This document shows positions 27,057 through 34,784 of a DNA stretch of 64,000 bases, piece by piece (position 1 is the stretch's first letter; every line of letters begins with the position of its first letter). The DNA comes from Lysobacterales bacterium. Its GTDB lineage: Bacteria; Pseudomonadota; Gammaproteobacteria; Xanthomonadales; Rhodanobacteraceae. The notes below the pieces were generated by a model. That model did no database searches, was not told the DNA's origin, and saw only the letters and a program-made list of their open reading frames with translations. The stretch covers positions 1-64,000 of the forward strand of contig NSJK01000010.1 in assembly GCA_002632325.1 (NCBI GenBank), read 5' to 3'. The translations under genes were made by a program, and so were the position numbers.

Positions 27057-27443
27057 GGATGCCTCGGCCGAACCGGGCTCGATGTGCACCGAGAGCTGCC
27101 ATGGGAAGCCGGCATCAGCCTCACTGGCGATGGCTTGGCCCGATGCGTTGGCGAGCAAGGTGCCATCGATGCGAATGTTCTCGCCGATGGCGAGTTGACC
27201 GACGCCGGCGCGCTGTGCGCGGTCGTGCTCGATCAGCACCGGCACGCGCTCAGGCGCGGACGTTGATGCGAGGTCGAAGATGACGTTGCCCCAGAAGAAG
27301 TGGTTGCGGATGACGTCGCCTGAGTAGGCGACGCCGGCAAAGACGCGCGGCGCATCGGAGCTGTCCGCAGTGGCGGCGAGCGTGAGCGGGGATGCCGCAT
27401 CGAAGTGCAGCGCGGCGGCGGGAACCTGGCGGGTGCTGTCCAT
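27057..27443 (-). pseudogene. Truncated Mu I-like protease/scaffold (gp32) N-terminus
   Basis: The first 125 residues fit the N-terminus of Mu-like protein I, the head maturation protease/scaffold: VFAGVAYSGDVIRNHFFWGN, then RVPVLIEHDRAQRAGVGQ (the conserved His-Asp region) and GFPWQLSVHIEPGS. Full-length relatives run to about 350 residues. From about 27056 the open frame goes on into GC-rich, non-homologous sequence and through the ilv-leu promoter, so the gene is truncated. The Ser of the catalytic dyad lies in the SV.IEP region. No good ribosome-binding site precedes the ATG at 27443. Confidence 0.65.
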
Positions 27444-27465
27444 GGCAGACAGCGTGCGTGATACA

Positions 27466-27498
27466 GGTGTTGACTAGAAACAGGGGTTAGTCAACACC
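27466..27498. repeat. Inverted repeat GGTGTTGACTA / TAGTCAACACC
   Basis: Two perfect 11-base arms (27466-27476 and 27488-27498) are separated by 11 bases, just upstream of the truncated protease gene. The arms contain TTGAC. It may be an operator controlling the phage protease or a transcript hairpin; it has no T-run. Confidence 0.55.
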
Positions 27499-27550
27499 CC
27501 AGCGCGCGGCTGGATCGGATGGGGTAACGATCCGTGAGGGCATCGCGGGA

Positions 27551-27829
27551 TCAGCCTACCTTGAGCCCGTGCCGCACGCGCAGTTCCTCCATGGCAACGC
27601 GCAACCGTTCGGCTTCCCCCACGCGGGCGCGCATGCCGGGAAGAACGCCGATGGCCTGATCCATCATCGCGGGCACGTGGTCAAGCTCGGGGTCTTTCGG
27701 GTTGTAGGCCATCAGCGAAAGGTGCAGCTCCTTGAACAGGTTGCCGATGCGCAGCCCCGCCAGCAGTTCTTCGCGTTGCTGGCGCATGTGGTGATAGCGC
27801 CCGAGCGCTTCGTAGTTGGGTTCGCTCAT
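27551..27829 (-). CDS. Small phage-associated protein, unknown function
   Basis: A 92-residue soluble, mostly helical protein (EALGRYHHMRQQREELLAGL, then AERLRVAMEELRVRHGLKVG). No domain is recognised. It starts with ATG at 27829, with GGAG about ten bases upstream inside a 15-base motif that also precedes the methyltransferase gene. It lies between the displaced nuclease module and the protease remnant, in the place where Mu-like phages carry small morphogenesis or regulatory genes. Confidence 0.55.
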   Translation of the reverse strand: MSEPNYEALGRYHHMRQQREELLAGLRIGNLFKELHLSLMAYNPKDPELDHVPAMMDQAIGVLPGMRARVGEAERLRVAMEELRVRHGLKVG

Positions 27830-27837
27830 GTTCTCGT

Positions 27838-27852
27838 CTCCGTGGTAGGATG
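27838..27852 (-). repeat. Phage gene-start motif, copy 1
   Basis: CTCCGTGGTAGGATG on the plus strand; read on the minus strand it gives CATCCTACCACGGAG, whose ACGGAG serves as ribosome-binding site for the gene starting at 27829. A second copy with one difference (29352-29366) precedes the methyltransferase. The rest of the motif may be a phage promoter element. Confidence 0.5.
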
Positions 27853-27906
27853 TGCTTGTGCGAGCATGCCCCACGCGATGCAGTCAGCGCACGAGGGATC
27901 GCATCG

Positions 27907-27935
27907 GCCCCGACGCTGCATCGTCGGGGCTTTTT
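27907..27935 (+). terminator. Plus-strand intrinsic terminator inside the prophage
   Basis: GCCCCGACG (27907-27915), a six-base loop, and CGTCGGGGC (27922-27930) form a 9-bp stem followed by TTTTT. The T-run is on the plus strand, against the direction of all neighbouring phage genes. It therefore ends an antisense or short plus-strand RNA, or reads as a simple hairpin on the minus strand. Confidence 0.7.
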
Positions 27936-28594
27936 CATTCTCCCCTCTGGTACAGAAGCGTTCCGGCTGTTTGCAGCCACTCGCGCCGCCCGGCCACGTA
28001 CTTCGCATCGCCGCCCTGATATCCGGTAGTCGGTTCCCACGCATTTCCGCTCCAGCGGAATACGGCCAGCGTTTCAATTGGCGCGCCCCCGCCCACCTGC
28101 ATTCGCGCGAGGTAGTACAGCTTTTCCACGCCGCTCGACTCACGCACGTACCAGACCTCGTCAGGTACTTTGAGTCCATGCGCGACGTAACGCACGTACT
28201 GATGCCTGCCGCGTTTGTCGATCTTCGTGCCACCGCCGTGACGCTCGAAGATACCGCGATTGATCGACAGCACCTGCCCGCGCACCGAGTTCCACAGCAC
28301 GGTTTCCTTCACGCTCGCGCCGAACTCGCGCATGAACTCGGCCACGTAGGCTTCCGGGTGCAGGCCATGCGGCACTTCCAGTGTTTGCGCCAGTCGCTGC
28401 GGCGGCGGCATCGGCTCGTCGTAGCGCAGCGCGGTCGCCGCCATGTCAAGCGCATCGGCGCCGGGGCCGTCGCACCACACCAGCGGCGTGCCCGCCTTGC
28501 GGCTGGCGTACTGCCTCGGTACGCACTGCCCCGCCCTGCGCGCGACCGCTTTCTCCAACCCCTCCAGTGGCGAGGCTGGGTTCAGGCGGTCGTA
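27935..28594 (-). pseudogene. Displaced F-protein C-terminal module with PBECR2-like nuclease
   Basis: The frame opens directly behind the methyltransferase stop and has no proper start. Residues 1-45 (YDRLNPASPLEGLEKAVARR then CVPRQYASRKAG and CDGPGAD) closely match the region of the intact F-like protein just before its variable tail (YDRLNPAAPLEGLEKAVARR, CVPRQFAVKRKG, CEGPGAD). What follows is a different tail: FMREFGASVKETVLWNS, SINRGIFERHGGG, YVRYVAHGLKVPDEVWYVRE and a C-terminal R..G.LLYQR. The PDEVW segment and flanks fit the phage Barnase-EndoU-colicin-RelE-like nuclease family 2. So this is an orphan alternative C-terminus. TTG at 28558 is the first possible start, poorly placed. 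Confidence 0.65.
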
Positions 28595-28603
28595 ACACCC
28601 TTG

Positions 28604-29344
28604 TCACGCTGCCGCTTCCAGGCCAGCGAACTTGCGGATGCGCTCGCAGGCCGTTTCAAAGTGCGTCTCGTCGATCTCGCAGCCGATGAAGGGCAGGCCA
28701 AGCGACAGCGCGGCAATGCCGGTGCTGCCGCTGCCCATGAAGGGATCGAGCACGGGCAACCCGGCGATGGGCCGCGCCTTGTCGATGCACCAGCGCATCA
28801 GCTCGATCGGCTTCTGGCTGACGTGCATGCGCCGATGCGAGCCGTCGTGCATGTCAGCCTTGGTCTTCGACTTGCACACGCCTTTCCACAAGTAGCGGAA
28901 CACTTCGCGCTTGACCTTGCGCCCGCACCACATCCATTCGCAATCGGCGAAGCTGTCGTCGGCGCCGCGCCCGACGTGCTTGTCCCATGCCAGCAGCGTG
29001 CCGCCTTCCGGCAGTCGTGCGCGAAAGTGGTCTGCGCCGAACAATACGATGTTCCGTGAATTGCCGTTCTGTGTCTTTGTGTTGTGCGCACGCGGCGCGG
29101 CATCGACCCACGGCGCGGGATCGAAGGGCTGATCGTCGCCGACGATGGGGTCGGTGTGCGTGACGAGCAAGCCACCCCCGACCTGCAAGGCAATGCCATT
29201 AACTCCGCCCCCGCCATGCTGATAGCCGATCCCATACGGAGGATCGGATACGATGGCGCCGATCTTGCCGAACACGCCTTGCCGCAGCAGCTCAAGGCTG
29301 TCGCCGCAGTACAGGGTGGCGTTGCCGATGGTTTCTTTTCTCAC
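28604..29344 (-). CDS. Phage DNA adenine/cytosine-N methyltransferase
   Basis: A 246-residue amino-methyltransferase. Motif IV, VSDPPYGIGYQ, is near residue 34 and the SAM-binding FxGxG-type motif, DPFMGSGSTGIAAL, is near residue 205, an order typical of beta-class enzymes. HVSQKPIELMRW precedes it. The target sequence cannot be read. Start is GTG at 29344 with GGAG seven bases upstream in a repeated phage motif. It is inserted between the F-like gene and a displaced copy of that gene's C-terminal module, in the same direction. No restriction partner is adjacent, so it probably protects phage DNA or regulates. Confidence 0.85.
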   Translation of the reverse strand: MRKETIGNATLYCGDSLELLRQGVFGKIGAIVSDPPYGIGYQHGGGGVNGIALQVGGGLLVTHTDPIVGDDQPFDPAPWVDAAPRAHNTKTQNGNSRNIVLFGADHFRARLPEGGTLLAWDKHVGRGADDSFADCEWMWCGRKVKREVFRYLWKGVCKSKTKADMHDGSHRRMHVSQKPIELMRWCIDKARPIAGLPVLDPFMGSGSTGIAALSLGLPFIGCEIDETHFETACERIRKFAGLEAAA

Positions 29345-29351
29345 TTTCAGG

Positions 29352-29366
29352 CTCCGTGGTAAGATG
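29352..29366 (-). repeat. Phage gene-start motif, copy 2
   Basis: CTCCGTGGTAAGATG, 14 of 15 bases identical to 27838-27852. On the minus strand it supplies the CGGAG ribosome-binding site of the methyltransferase gene. Confidence 0.5.
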
Positions 29367-29430
29367 ACCCTAGGCCGGCGGGTTCGTTTCGGGCGTGAGT
29401 GCGGGGCTTGTCACATCGCATACCGCCAGC

Positions 29431-30648
29431 CTATTTCTTGTAGAGATCGAACAGCGCCAGTGATTTGCTGCGCTTGCCGGGACGCACCTCGAACACGGCA
29501 ATCCAGCGCACACCATCAATGGTCACCAGCGCCTCGACTAGCTTGTTCCCGCCCGTCGTCGATCTACCCGTGTCGACAAGTCTGGCCGAGTTGGCAATTT
29601 CGGCAACACGAAGCAAGTCGTCGGGTTCGATGGGATGCTTTGGCAACTTCCAGCCGCCTGGGCCGTGTTGCGTCCATGCGTGCCGAACGTAGGACGCCTG
29701 AAGTTCGACCCTTTCGATTCTCAGTGCGGTTTCGCCAATCGCCGCAAACAATTCGGCCCGCGCCGTGAATGCGCCTAGCGTTACCCAACGGTCTTGGTTG
29801 CGGAATCGTTCCGATGTTGCGTGCGCCGCAAGATTCAGGACATCCACTTTTTGCGCGAGGTTCTTGGCCATGTCGCGCTTGCCGTACTGCGTGGCGTAGT
29901 GGAGCCGCTGCAACAGGTCGGCGCCGGGGCCTTCGCACCACAGCGGCTGGCCTTTTCGTTTGACCGCAAACTGCCTCGGCACGCATAGCCCAAAGCGCCG
30001 CGCGACTGCCTTCTCCAAGCCTTCCAAGGGCGCTGCCGGGTTCAACCGGTCGTAATCCCAGCTGGGTTCTGGCATGGCAACGCCGTGGGGGATCTGGTCG
30101 ATGGCCCTGCCCGCTTCACGCGCCTTGCCAATGGCGTCCTCGGCAGCGGCTGCGGTCATCGGGATGACGGTACACCGGCAGTTCCAGCTCCACGGCGGGA
30201 GGTGACTTCTCCACAGTGGATGATCGACCGGCAGGATCAGGCCGTCGAGAGTGGCGTGCGCGGGACGCACGCGCGCGTCGAGAATGGCGCTGTAGCGCAG
30301 GTATGGGAAATCGCTCTTGAGGCGCTGGATTTGCTCGGCGCGGCCGGCGGCGTACCAGCTCTGCAGGTTGGTGCGGAAGATGGTTTCCAGGTGCGCGGGT
30401 GTCAGGCCGAAGTCGTGGCCGGCGGCGAGCATGGCCTTCTTCCATGTCGCGAACGATTGACCTTCGGCCAGCGCGGCGCGCAGGGAATCGATCACGGCTT
30501 GCACTTGGTCCAACCCGGCGAGGCCCGACACCGTGGCGGACGCCGCGCGCACGCGGCCGATGGTGTCGCCGTAGAAGGTTTCCGGCAGCACCACGCGGCG
30601 GCGCAGCGCGTCGCGAATTGCCTCGACGAAGCCGGGGATGTCAGCCAC
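29431..30648 (-). CDS. Mu F-like head morphogenesis protein with nuclease-like tail
   Basis: A 405-residue minor head protein of the Mu gp30/SPP1 gp7 family. Residues 1-170 hold the head-morphogenesis domain, including FRTNLQSWYAAGRAEQIQ, DARVRPAHATLDGLILP and the cysteine-containing PPWSWNCRCTVIPMT. A hinge (DRLNPAAPLEGLEKAVARR, CVPRQFAVKRKG) leads to a C-terminal domain ending YVRHAWTQHG, then VRWIAVFEVRPGKRSKSLAL, which looks like a BECR-fold (barnase/EndoU/RelE-like) nuclease tail. Start is GTG at 30648, overlapping the portal gene. Such tails in phage head proteins may be injected with DNA; that role is inference. A second, different tail lies displaced downstream. Confidence 0.82.
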   Translation of the reverse strand: MADIPGFVEAIRDALRRRVVLPETFYGDTIGRVRAASATVSGLAGLDQVQAVIDSLRAALAEGQSFATWKKAMLAAGHDFGLTPAHLETIFRTNLQSWYAAGRAEQIQRLKSDFPYLRYSAILDARVRPAHATLDGLILPVDHPLWRSHLPPWSWNCRCTVIPMTAAAAEDAIGKAREAGRAIDQIPHGVAMPEPSWDYDRLNPAAPLEGLEKAVARRFGLCVPRQFAVKRKGQPLWCEGPGADLLQRLHYATQYGKRDMAKNLAQKVDVLNLAAHATSERFRNQDRWVTLGAFTARAELFAAIGETALRIERVELQASYVRHAWTQHGPGGWKLPKHPIEPDDLLRVAEIANSARLVDTGRSTTGGNKLVEALVTIDGVRWIAVFEVRPGKRSKSLALFDLYKK

Positions 30649-32131
30649 GATTGGCGCTTTGGTAGCCGATGAGGTCAGCGGCGAACAGGGCGCGCTCGGT
30701 GATGTCGCGAAAAGCGCTGGCCGGCAGGTCGGCGGCGAGTTTGCCCAGGCGCTCGATCAGATCTTCCTCGCCCGTCGCTGCAGCGAGCGCGGCGCGGAGG
30801 GCTGCCGGATCGACGGGGCTGCCCGCTTGCGCAATGAGGTCATCGGCGAGGCGGTCGATCGCGGCCTGCCCTGCCCGCTCGGCGCGCGGCAGGCTTGCAA
30901 AGGTCAGGACATCATGCGGGGCGCGGAATGCCGGGGTGGCAGCGAGCTGCCCGGCGGCATCCGGCGCGCGCGCCGTCACCTCGCCCGGTTCGAAGTCGTA
31001 GGCGCGCACAAAGTAGTCGGCGCTGAACACCGCGCCGGCCTGCGCGAGCTTGACGTCGCGCTCGGCGCGATCGACAGACAGCCCCTCGCCGGCCTCCATG
31101 ACGAACTGCGGCGGCTCGCCGGGGAAGCGGTTCAACGCCCACAGCGCGGCAACGAGGCGTTGCACAATGCTCGCGATCATGCGCACGTCGGCGCGCAGGC
31201 GGTCTTCGCGCACGTCATCCTGCACCTTGGCCGCGGCGTAGCTGCCGCCACTGGCGATGTCGGTGGTCAGCGTCTGGCCGAGGATGACCTTCTGGATGCG
31301 CTTGTCCACAGCCCGGGCGAAGGTCTCGAACGCCGCGCCGGCGTTGCCTGGGGCGATAGCGGACACGGTGGTATCGGCGCTGGTGGCGATGGCACCGGAT
31401 TGCACCGCGTTGGCCAGCAGGCGCGCGAGGTCGTCGGGGTTGCCGTTTCCAGAGCCGACCAGTAGCGGTGCGCCAAAGCGCTCCAGGAAGCGCGCCCAGA
31501 ACTGCCAGCCGTTGGCGCGGAAGAACCATGGCCAGTACAGGCGCGAAAGCAGCGCCTCTCCGTATGGGTTGATCCAACTCGGGTTGTGGCGGGCGAGCAG
31601 GAACTTGAGTGGGCCGGTGTCGGTGGCCGCGCCGGTGTCAACGGGTACGCCGTCGGGGCGCTCTGGCAACAGGTACAGCAGGCTGCCGTCACGCTGCGGG
31701 CTGAACCACTCCATGGGCTTGTCGTGGATGGCGGCCAGGCCAATGCGCGGGCCGCGCTGGGCGTAGATGACCTCGGCCACGCTGTAGCCGTAGGGCACGG
31801 CGCGCCACAGCGTGCGCAGCATCGGATCCAGCACGGCGGCGATTTCGTTCCACAGGAAGCGGTGCGCGTCGGTTTCGTACGGCTCCAAGCGCCACGGCGT
31901 GGAGGCGACGGCGGCGAAGCGCGTGCCGAGCGCGGCGGCGATTTCGTCATCATATTCAAGCGCGGCGAGGTCTTTCCTCGCCTTGCCGAGCTTGCGCAGT
32001 ACCACGTCGGGGTCGGCGAGACCGAACAGGCGTTCGGTGAACAGCGTCACCGCCTGTTCCGTGAACAGGTCGGCGCGTTTTGGAGACGCGGCAAAGTGGG
32101 CCGATTCAGAACGCGGGCGGAAAGGCCACAT
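30641..32131 (-). CDS. Mu gp29-like portal protein (DUF935)
   Basis: A 496-residue portal protein of the Mu gp29 family, forming the dodecameric ring through which DNA enters the head. Family features are LADPDVVLRKLGKARKDLAA, LEYDDEIAAALGTRFAAV, the central HNPSWINPYGEALLSRLYWP with WQFWARFLERFGAPLLVG, and ILGQTLTTDIASGGSYAA. ATG at 32131 is used; the in-frame extension upstream has no family similarity. It is the first surviving phage gene; the terminase genes that should precede it are missing, and chromosome-type sequence begins within 200 bases. Confidence 0.85.
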   Translation of the reverse strand: MWPFRPRSESAHFAASPKRADLFTEQAVTLFTERLFGLADPDVVLRKLGKARKDLAALEYDDEIAAALGTRFAAVASTPWRLEPYETDAHRFLWNEIAAVLDPMLRTLWRAVPYGYSVAEVIYAQRGPRIGLAAIHDKPMEWFSPQRDGSLLYLLPERPDGVPVDTGAATDTGPLKFLLARHNPSWINPYGEALLSRLYWPWFFRANGWQFWARFLERFGAPLLVGSGNGNPDDLARLLANAVQSGAIATSADTTVSAIAPGNAGAAFETFARAVDKRIQKVILGQTLTTDIASGGSYAAAKVQDDVREDRLRADVRMIASIVQRLVAALWALNRFPGEPPQFVMEAGEGLSVDRAERDVKLAQAGAVFSADYFVRAYDFEPGEVTARAPDAAGQLAATPAFRAPHDVLTFASLPRAERAGQAAIDRLADDLIAQAGSPVDPAALRAALAAATGEEDLIERLGKLAADLPASAFRDITERALFAADLIGYQSANRG

Positions 32132-32288
32132 GGGCGGAACTGAAACTGTCCCTGCGGTTACAAAGCCACTCGGCCTCACGGCTGGCAACCCCGTTGCCCG
32201 CGTTCGTGCGTCTCATCGGGCCGCCCGCTGCTCGCTTGCGGGCGACCGGCCTGCGCAGTGCCATTGACGTTGCCCAGGCGACCCCATG

Positions 32289-32307
32289 CGACACCGATCC
32301 GGTGTCG
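32289..32307. repeat. Hairpin upstream of the propeller gene
   Basis: CGACACCG and CGGTGTCG, perfect 8-base inverted copies with loop ATC, lie about 30 bases before the start codon at 32336. They could form a 5'-leader hairpin or an operator. The remainder of the 204-base gap 32132-32335 shows no recognisable feature. Confidence 0.4.
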
Positions 32308-32335
32308 TCGGCCAGACTGACCAAGGGAGTGTGCC

Positions 32336-34585
32336 GTGTCTGCAATCCACCGACTTTGTTTGGGTTTCACCAGCTTGCTGCTGACCTTCTCCGCCCTCGC
32401 GCAGAGCCCGCCGCCCTTGCCCGATCCGGACCTGCAGTTGCGCTCGCCGGGCACGGTTTACGCATCCGTGGTGCTGGCCGACGGCAGCATGATCGTGGGC
32501 GGCGCTTTCGATGAAATCAACGGCGTGCCGCGCGCCAATCTGGCCAAGCTCAACGCCGATGGCAGCGTGAACCTGGCGTGGCATCCGTCGGTCGACGGGG
32601 TGGTCAACGTCCTCGTCGCCGACGCGGGCGGTCATGTGTTCGCAGGGGGTGACTTCCAGTCAGTCGACGGTCTGAACCGGATGTCCTTGGCCAAGTTGTC
32701 CGGCACTGGAGCCGGGGCCGTCGATCCCGACTGGCAGGCCAATGCCAATGGACCGATCCGTGCCATGGCCATGAGCGGCTCCGGTCACCTGTACGTGACC
32801 GGGATCTTCGACACGCTGGGCGGCCAGGCGCGTCAAGAGATTGCCAAGGTGTCGGCTGCAGGGACGGGGACAGTCGATCCCGATTGGACGCCAAGCATCG
32901 ATGGCCTGCCCATCGCTCTGGTCATCGATGCGAACGGCGACGTGTTCGTGGCTGGCCTGTTCGAGAGCGTCAACGACGTCGAGCGCAGCCTGGTCGCCAA
33001 GCTGTCTGGCGCGGGTGCCGGCGCGCTCGATCTGGCCTGGAACCCGGCGCTGGAAGGCAACTACGTGCAGTCGATGGCGCTTGGACCTGCTGGTTCGCTG
33101 GTCCTTGCCGGCGACTTCTGGACGACCGATGGGTCGGCAAGCTCCTACCTCGTACGACTCTCGGATACCGGCGCCGTCGTTTCGGGCTGGTCGCCCGCGC
33201 CCGATGGCCTTGTGACCGATGTGGAGGTGGACATCAACGGGGACGTTTTCGTGACCGGCGATTTCTCGACCATCGGCGGACAGCCGCGTTCGCAGGTGGC
33301 CAAGCTGTCGGCCTCCAGCGGCGCTGCGGTGGGGGGCTGGAACGCGGTCGTGGATGTGCCGATCCGGATTCTGGCCAGCGATGCCAGTGGCAATGTCCTC
33401 ATCGGCAGCGCCTCTGGCGCGGACGCACCGAACCATCCGGCATGGGGGGTACTTTCTGGCTCGGATGGCGATTTGCTGATGCAGGCCCAGGCGCTGATTG
33501 CCGGTTGGGTGAGTTCGATCGTCACGCAGGCGGACGGCAGCAGCATCGTGGCCGGTCGTTTCGACCTCGCCAACCAGGTGCTGCGTGGAAACATCCTGCG
33601 CTTGCATGCCGATGGCACGCTGGATCCGGATTGGGATCCAGCGATCGATGGCGCCGTGAATACCCTGGCGCTGGATGCAAGCGGCGCCGTGTATGTCGGC
33701 GGTGACTTCGCCTCGGTTGACGGACAGGCACGCGAGCGCCTGGCCAAGCTTTCGGTGAGCGGCGCACTGGATCCGGTCTGGAAGCCACAGGCCAACGGAT
33801 CCGTGCGTGCCCTGGCCGTCGATGCTGCGGGGCAGGTCTTTGCGGCGGGCCTGTTCGATTCGATCGGCGGCGTGTCGCGCGCCTCGCTGGCCAAACTGTC
33901 CGCGACGGGTGCTGGCGCGGTGGATCCGGGCTGGAATCCGGCGCCCGACAGTCCGGTGACCGCTCTGGCCGCGGATACCAGCGGCAACGTGTATGCCGGG
34001 GGCTGGTTCTCCAGCATCGGCGGGCAGAACCGCAATTACCTTGCGAAACTGTCCGGCAGCGGCGTGGGCGCCGCCGATCCGACGTGGAATCCGGACCCCG
34101 ACAATTTCGTCAATGCCCTGCTGCTCGACGGCAATGGCCAGCTCTATGTGGGCGGCAGCTTTTGGTCGCTGGGCGGGCAAGCGCGCAATGGCATTGCCCG
34201 ACTTGCCACCACCGGGACGGGCGTGGCCGACGCGCTGTGGAATCCGGACGCCGATCAGGAGGTACGCAGTCTGGCCCTGGATGCGCAAGGCGCGCTGCTT
34301 GCGGGTGGCTCGTTCACCCAGATCGGCGGTCAGGCGCGCCAGCAGTTGGCCCGTCTGTCGACCAGCGGCAGTGGCCAAGCCGATCCGGACTGGAATCCGC
34401 AAGCCGACCGCGCCGTCGATGCGATCGCCTTGGGCGGCAATGCGCAGATCCTCGTCGGTGGTCGATTCGCCAACATCGGCGCTAGCAAGCGATTCGGCTT
34501 GGCCGCCTTGCCCGGTGGTGCCCCGTTCGACGATGTGATCTTCCGCAACGGCTTCGAAACGGGCGATCACCGCCTCGTACCTTGA
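32336..34585 (+). CDS. Secreted delta-60 repeat beta-propeller protein
   Basis: A 749-residue exported protein. Signal peptide cut follows LLTFSALAQ (about residue 23). The body is a series of about 12 repeats of 45-60 residues with the pattern (D/N)GS..VGG.F..(I/V)(N/G)G..R..LA(K/R)L...G..D..W.P, the DUF5122/delta-60 repeat, predicted to build beta-propeller blades. It ends FDDVIFRNGFETGDHRLVP; the IFRNGFE motif recurs at the C-terminus of many exported proteins in Lysobacterales, so it may be a sorting signal. GTG at 32336 has GGGAG six bases upstream. Function is unknown; an adhesive or binding role on the cell surface is plausible. Confidence 0.8.
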   Translation: MSAIHRLCLGFTSLLLTFSALAQSPPPLPDPDLQLRSPGTVYASVVLADGSMIVGGAFDEINGVPRANLAKLNADGSVNLAWHPSVDGVVNVLVADAGGHVFAGGDFQSVDGLNRMSLAKLSGTGAGAVDPDWQANANGPIRAMAMSGSGHLYVTGIFDTLGGQARQEIAKVSAAGTGTVDPDWTPSIDGLPIALVIDANGDVFVAGLFESVNDVERSLVAKLSGAGAGALDLAWNPALEGNYVQSMALGPAGSLVLAGDFWTTDGSASSYLVRLSDTGAVVSGWSPAPDGLVTDVEVDINGDVFVTGDFSTIGGQPRSQVAKLSASSGAAVGGWNAVVDVPIRILASDASGNVLIGSASGADAPNHPAWGVLSGSDGDLLMQAQALIAGWVSSIVTQADGSSIVAGRFDLANQVLRGNILRLHADGTLDPDWDPAIDGAVNTLALDASGAVYVGGDFASVDGQARERLAKLSVSGALDPVWKPQANGSVRALAVDAAGQVFAAGLFDSIGGVSRASLAKLSATGAGAVDPGWNPAPDSPVTALAADTSGNVYAGGWFSSIGGQNRNYLAKLSGSGVGAADPTWNPDPDNFVNALLLDGNGQLYVGGSFWSLGGQARNGIARLATTGTGVADALWNPDADQEVRSLALDAQGALLAGGSFTQIGGQARQQLARLSTSGSGQADPDWNPQADRAVDAIALGGNAQILVGGRFANIGASKRFGLAALPGGAPFDDVIFRNGFETGDHRLVP

Positions 34586-34612
34586 TGCACTGGAGTGGTG
34601 CGGGCCAGCGCG

Positions 34613-34720
34613 TGCCGGTTCGAGCCGGACCGGCAAGACCCGACGTTCGCCTGCGTCCGAAGCGTGTCGCGCGCAGGCAAGGTTAGGCCGCCGCCCTGAC
34701 CGAGAGAGGCCGGGCGGCGG
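34613..34720 (+). terminator. Hairpins after the propeller gene
   Basis: Two stems lie in the 200-base gap before ntrB: TGCCGGT/ACCGGCA (34613-34635) and the GC-rich CCGCCGCCC/GGGCGGCGG (34688-34696 with 34712-34720). Neither has a T-run, but in this GC-rich genome the second is a reasonable transcription end. Confidence 0.45.
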
Positions 34721-34767
34721 GGTGGCGCGGGGCACGCCAGCCGGCGGACAGCGCATCGGATCACGCT

Positions 34768-34784
34768 TGCACTAGACTGGTGCA
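34768..34784. promoter_or_regulatory. NtrC site abutting the ntrB start codon
   Basis: TGCACTAGACTGGTGCA matches the NtrC consensus TGCACCAAAATGGTGCA with both outer half-sites complete (TGCAC...GGTGCA). It ends at the base before the ntrB ATG (34785). Binding here would block transcription or translation initiation, so it is most likely a repressing, autoregulatory site. Confidence 0.8.

Larger units (their letters stand above)
27057..32131 (-). mobile_element. Remnant head module of a Mu-like prophage
   Basis: On the minus strand the order is gp29-type portal (DUF935), gp30/F-type head protein, DNA methyltransferase, a displaced C-terminal nuclease module, a small phage protein and the start of a gp32/I-type scaffold protease. 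This is the head-gene order of Mu-like phages with extra genes inserted. No transposase, tail, lysis or terminase genes are present, and the protease is cut off next to the ilv-leu promoter. The element is therefore a deleted remnant. No Mu-type ends were recognised. Confidence 0.8.

Noticed and set aside
32660..34756. A 698-codon minus-strand frame opposite the propeller gene
   Set aside because: Its apparent repeats are the reverse image of the delta-60 repeats; the plus-strand protein has a signal peptide and a ribosome-binding site.
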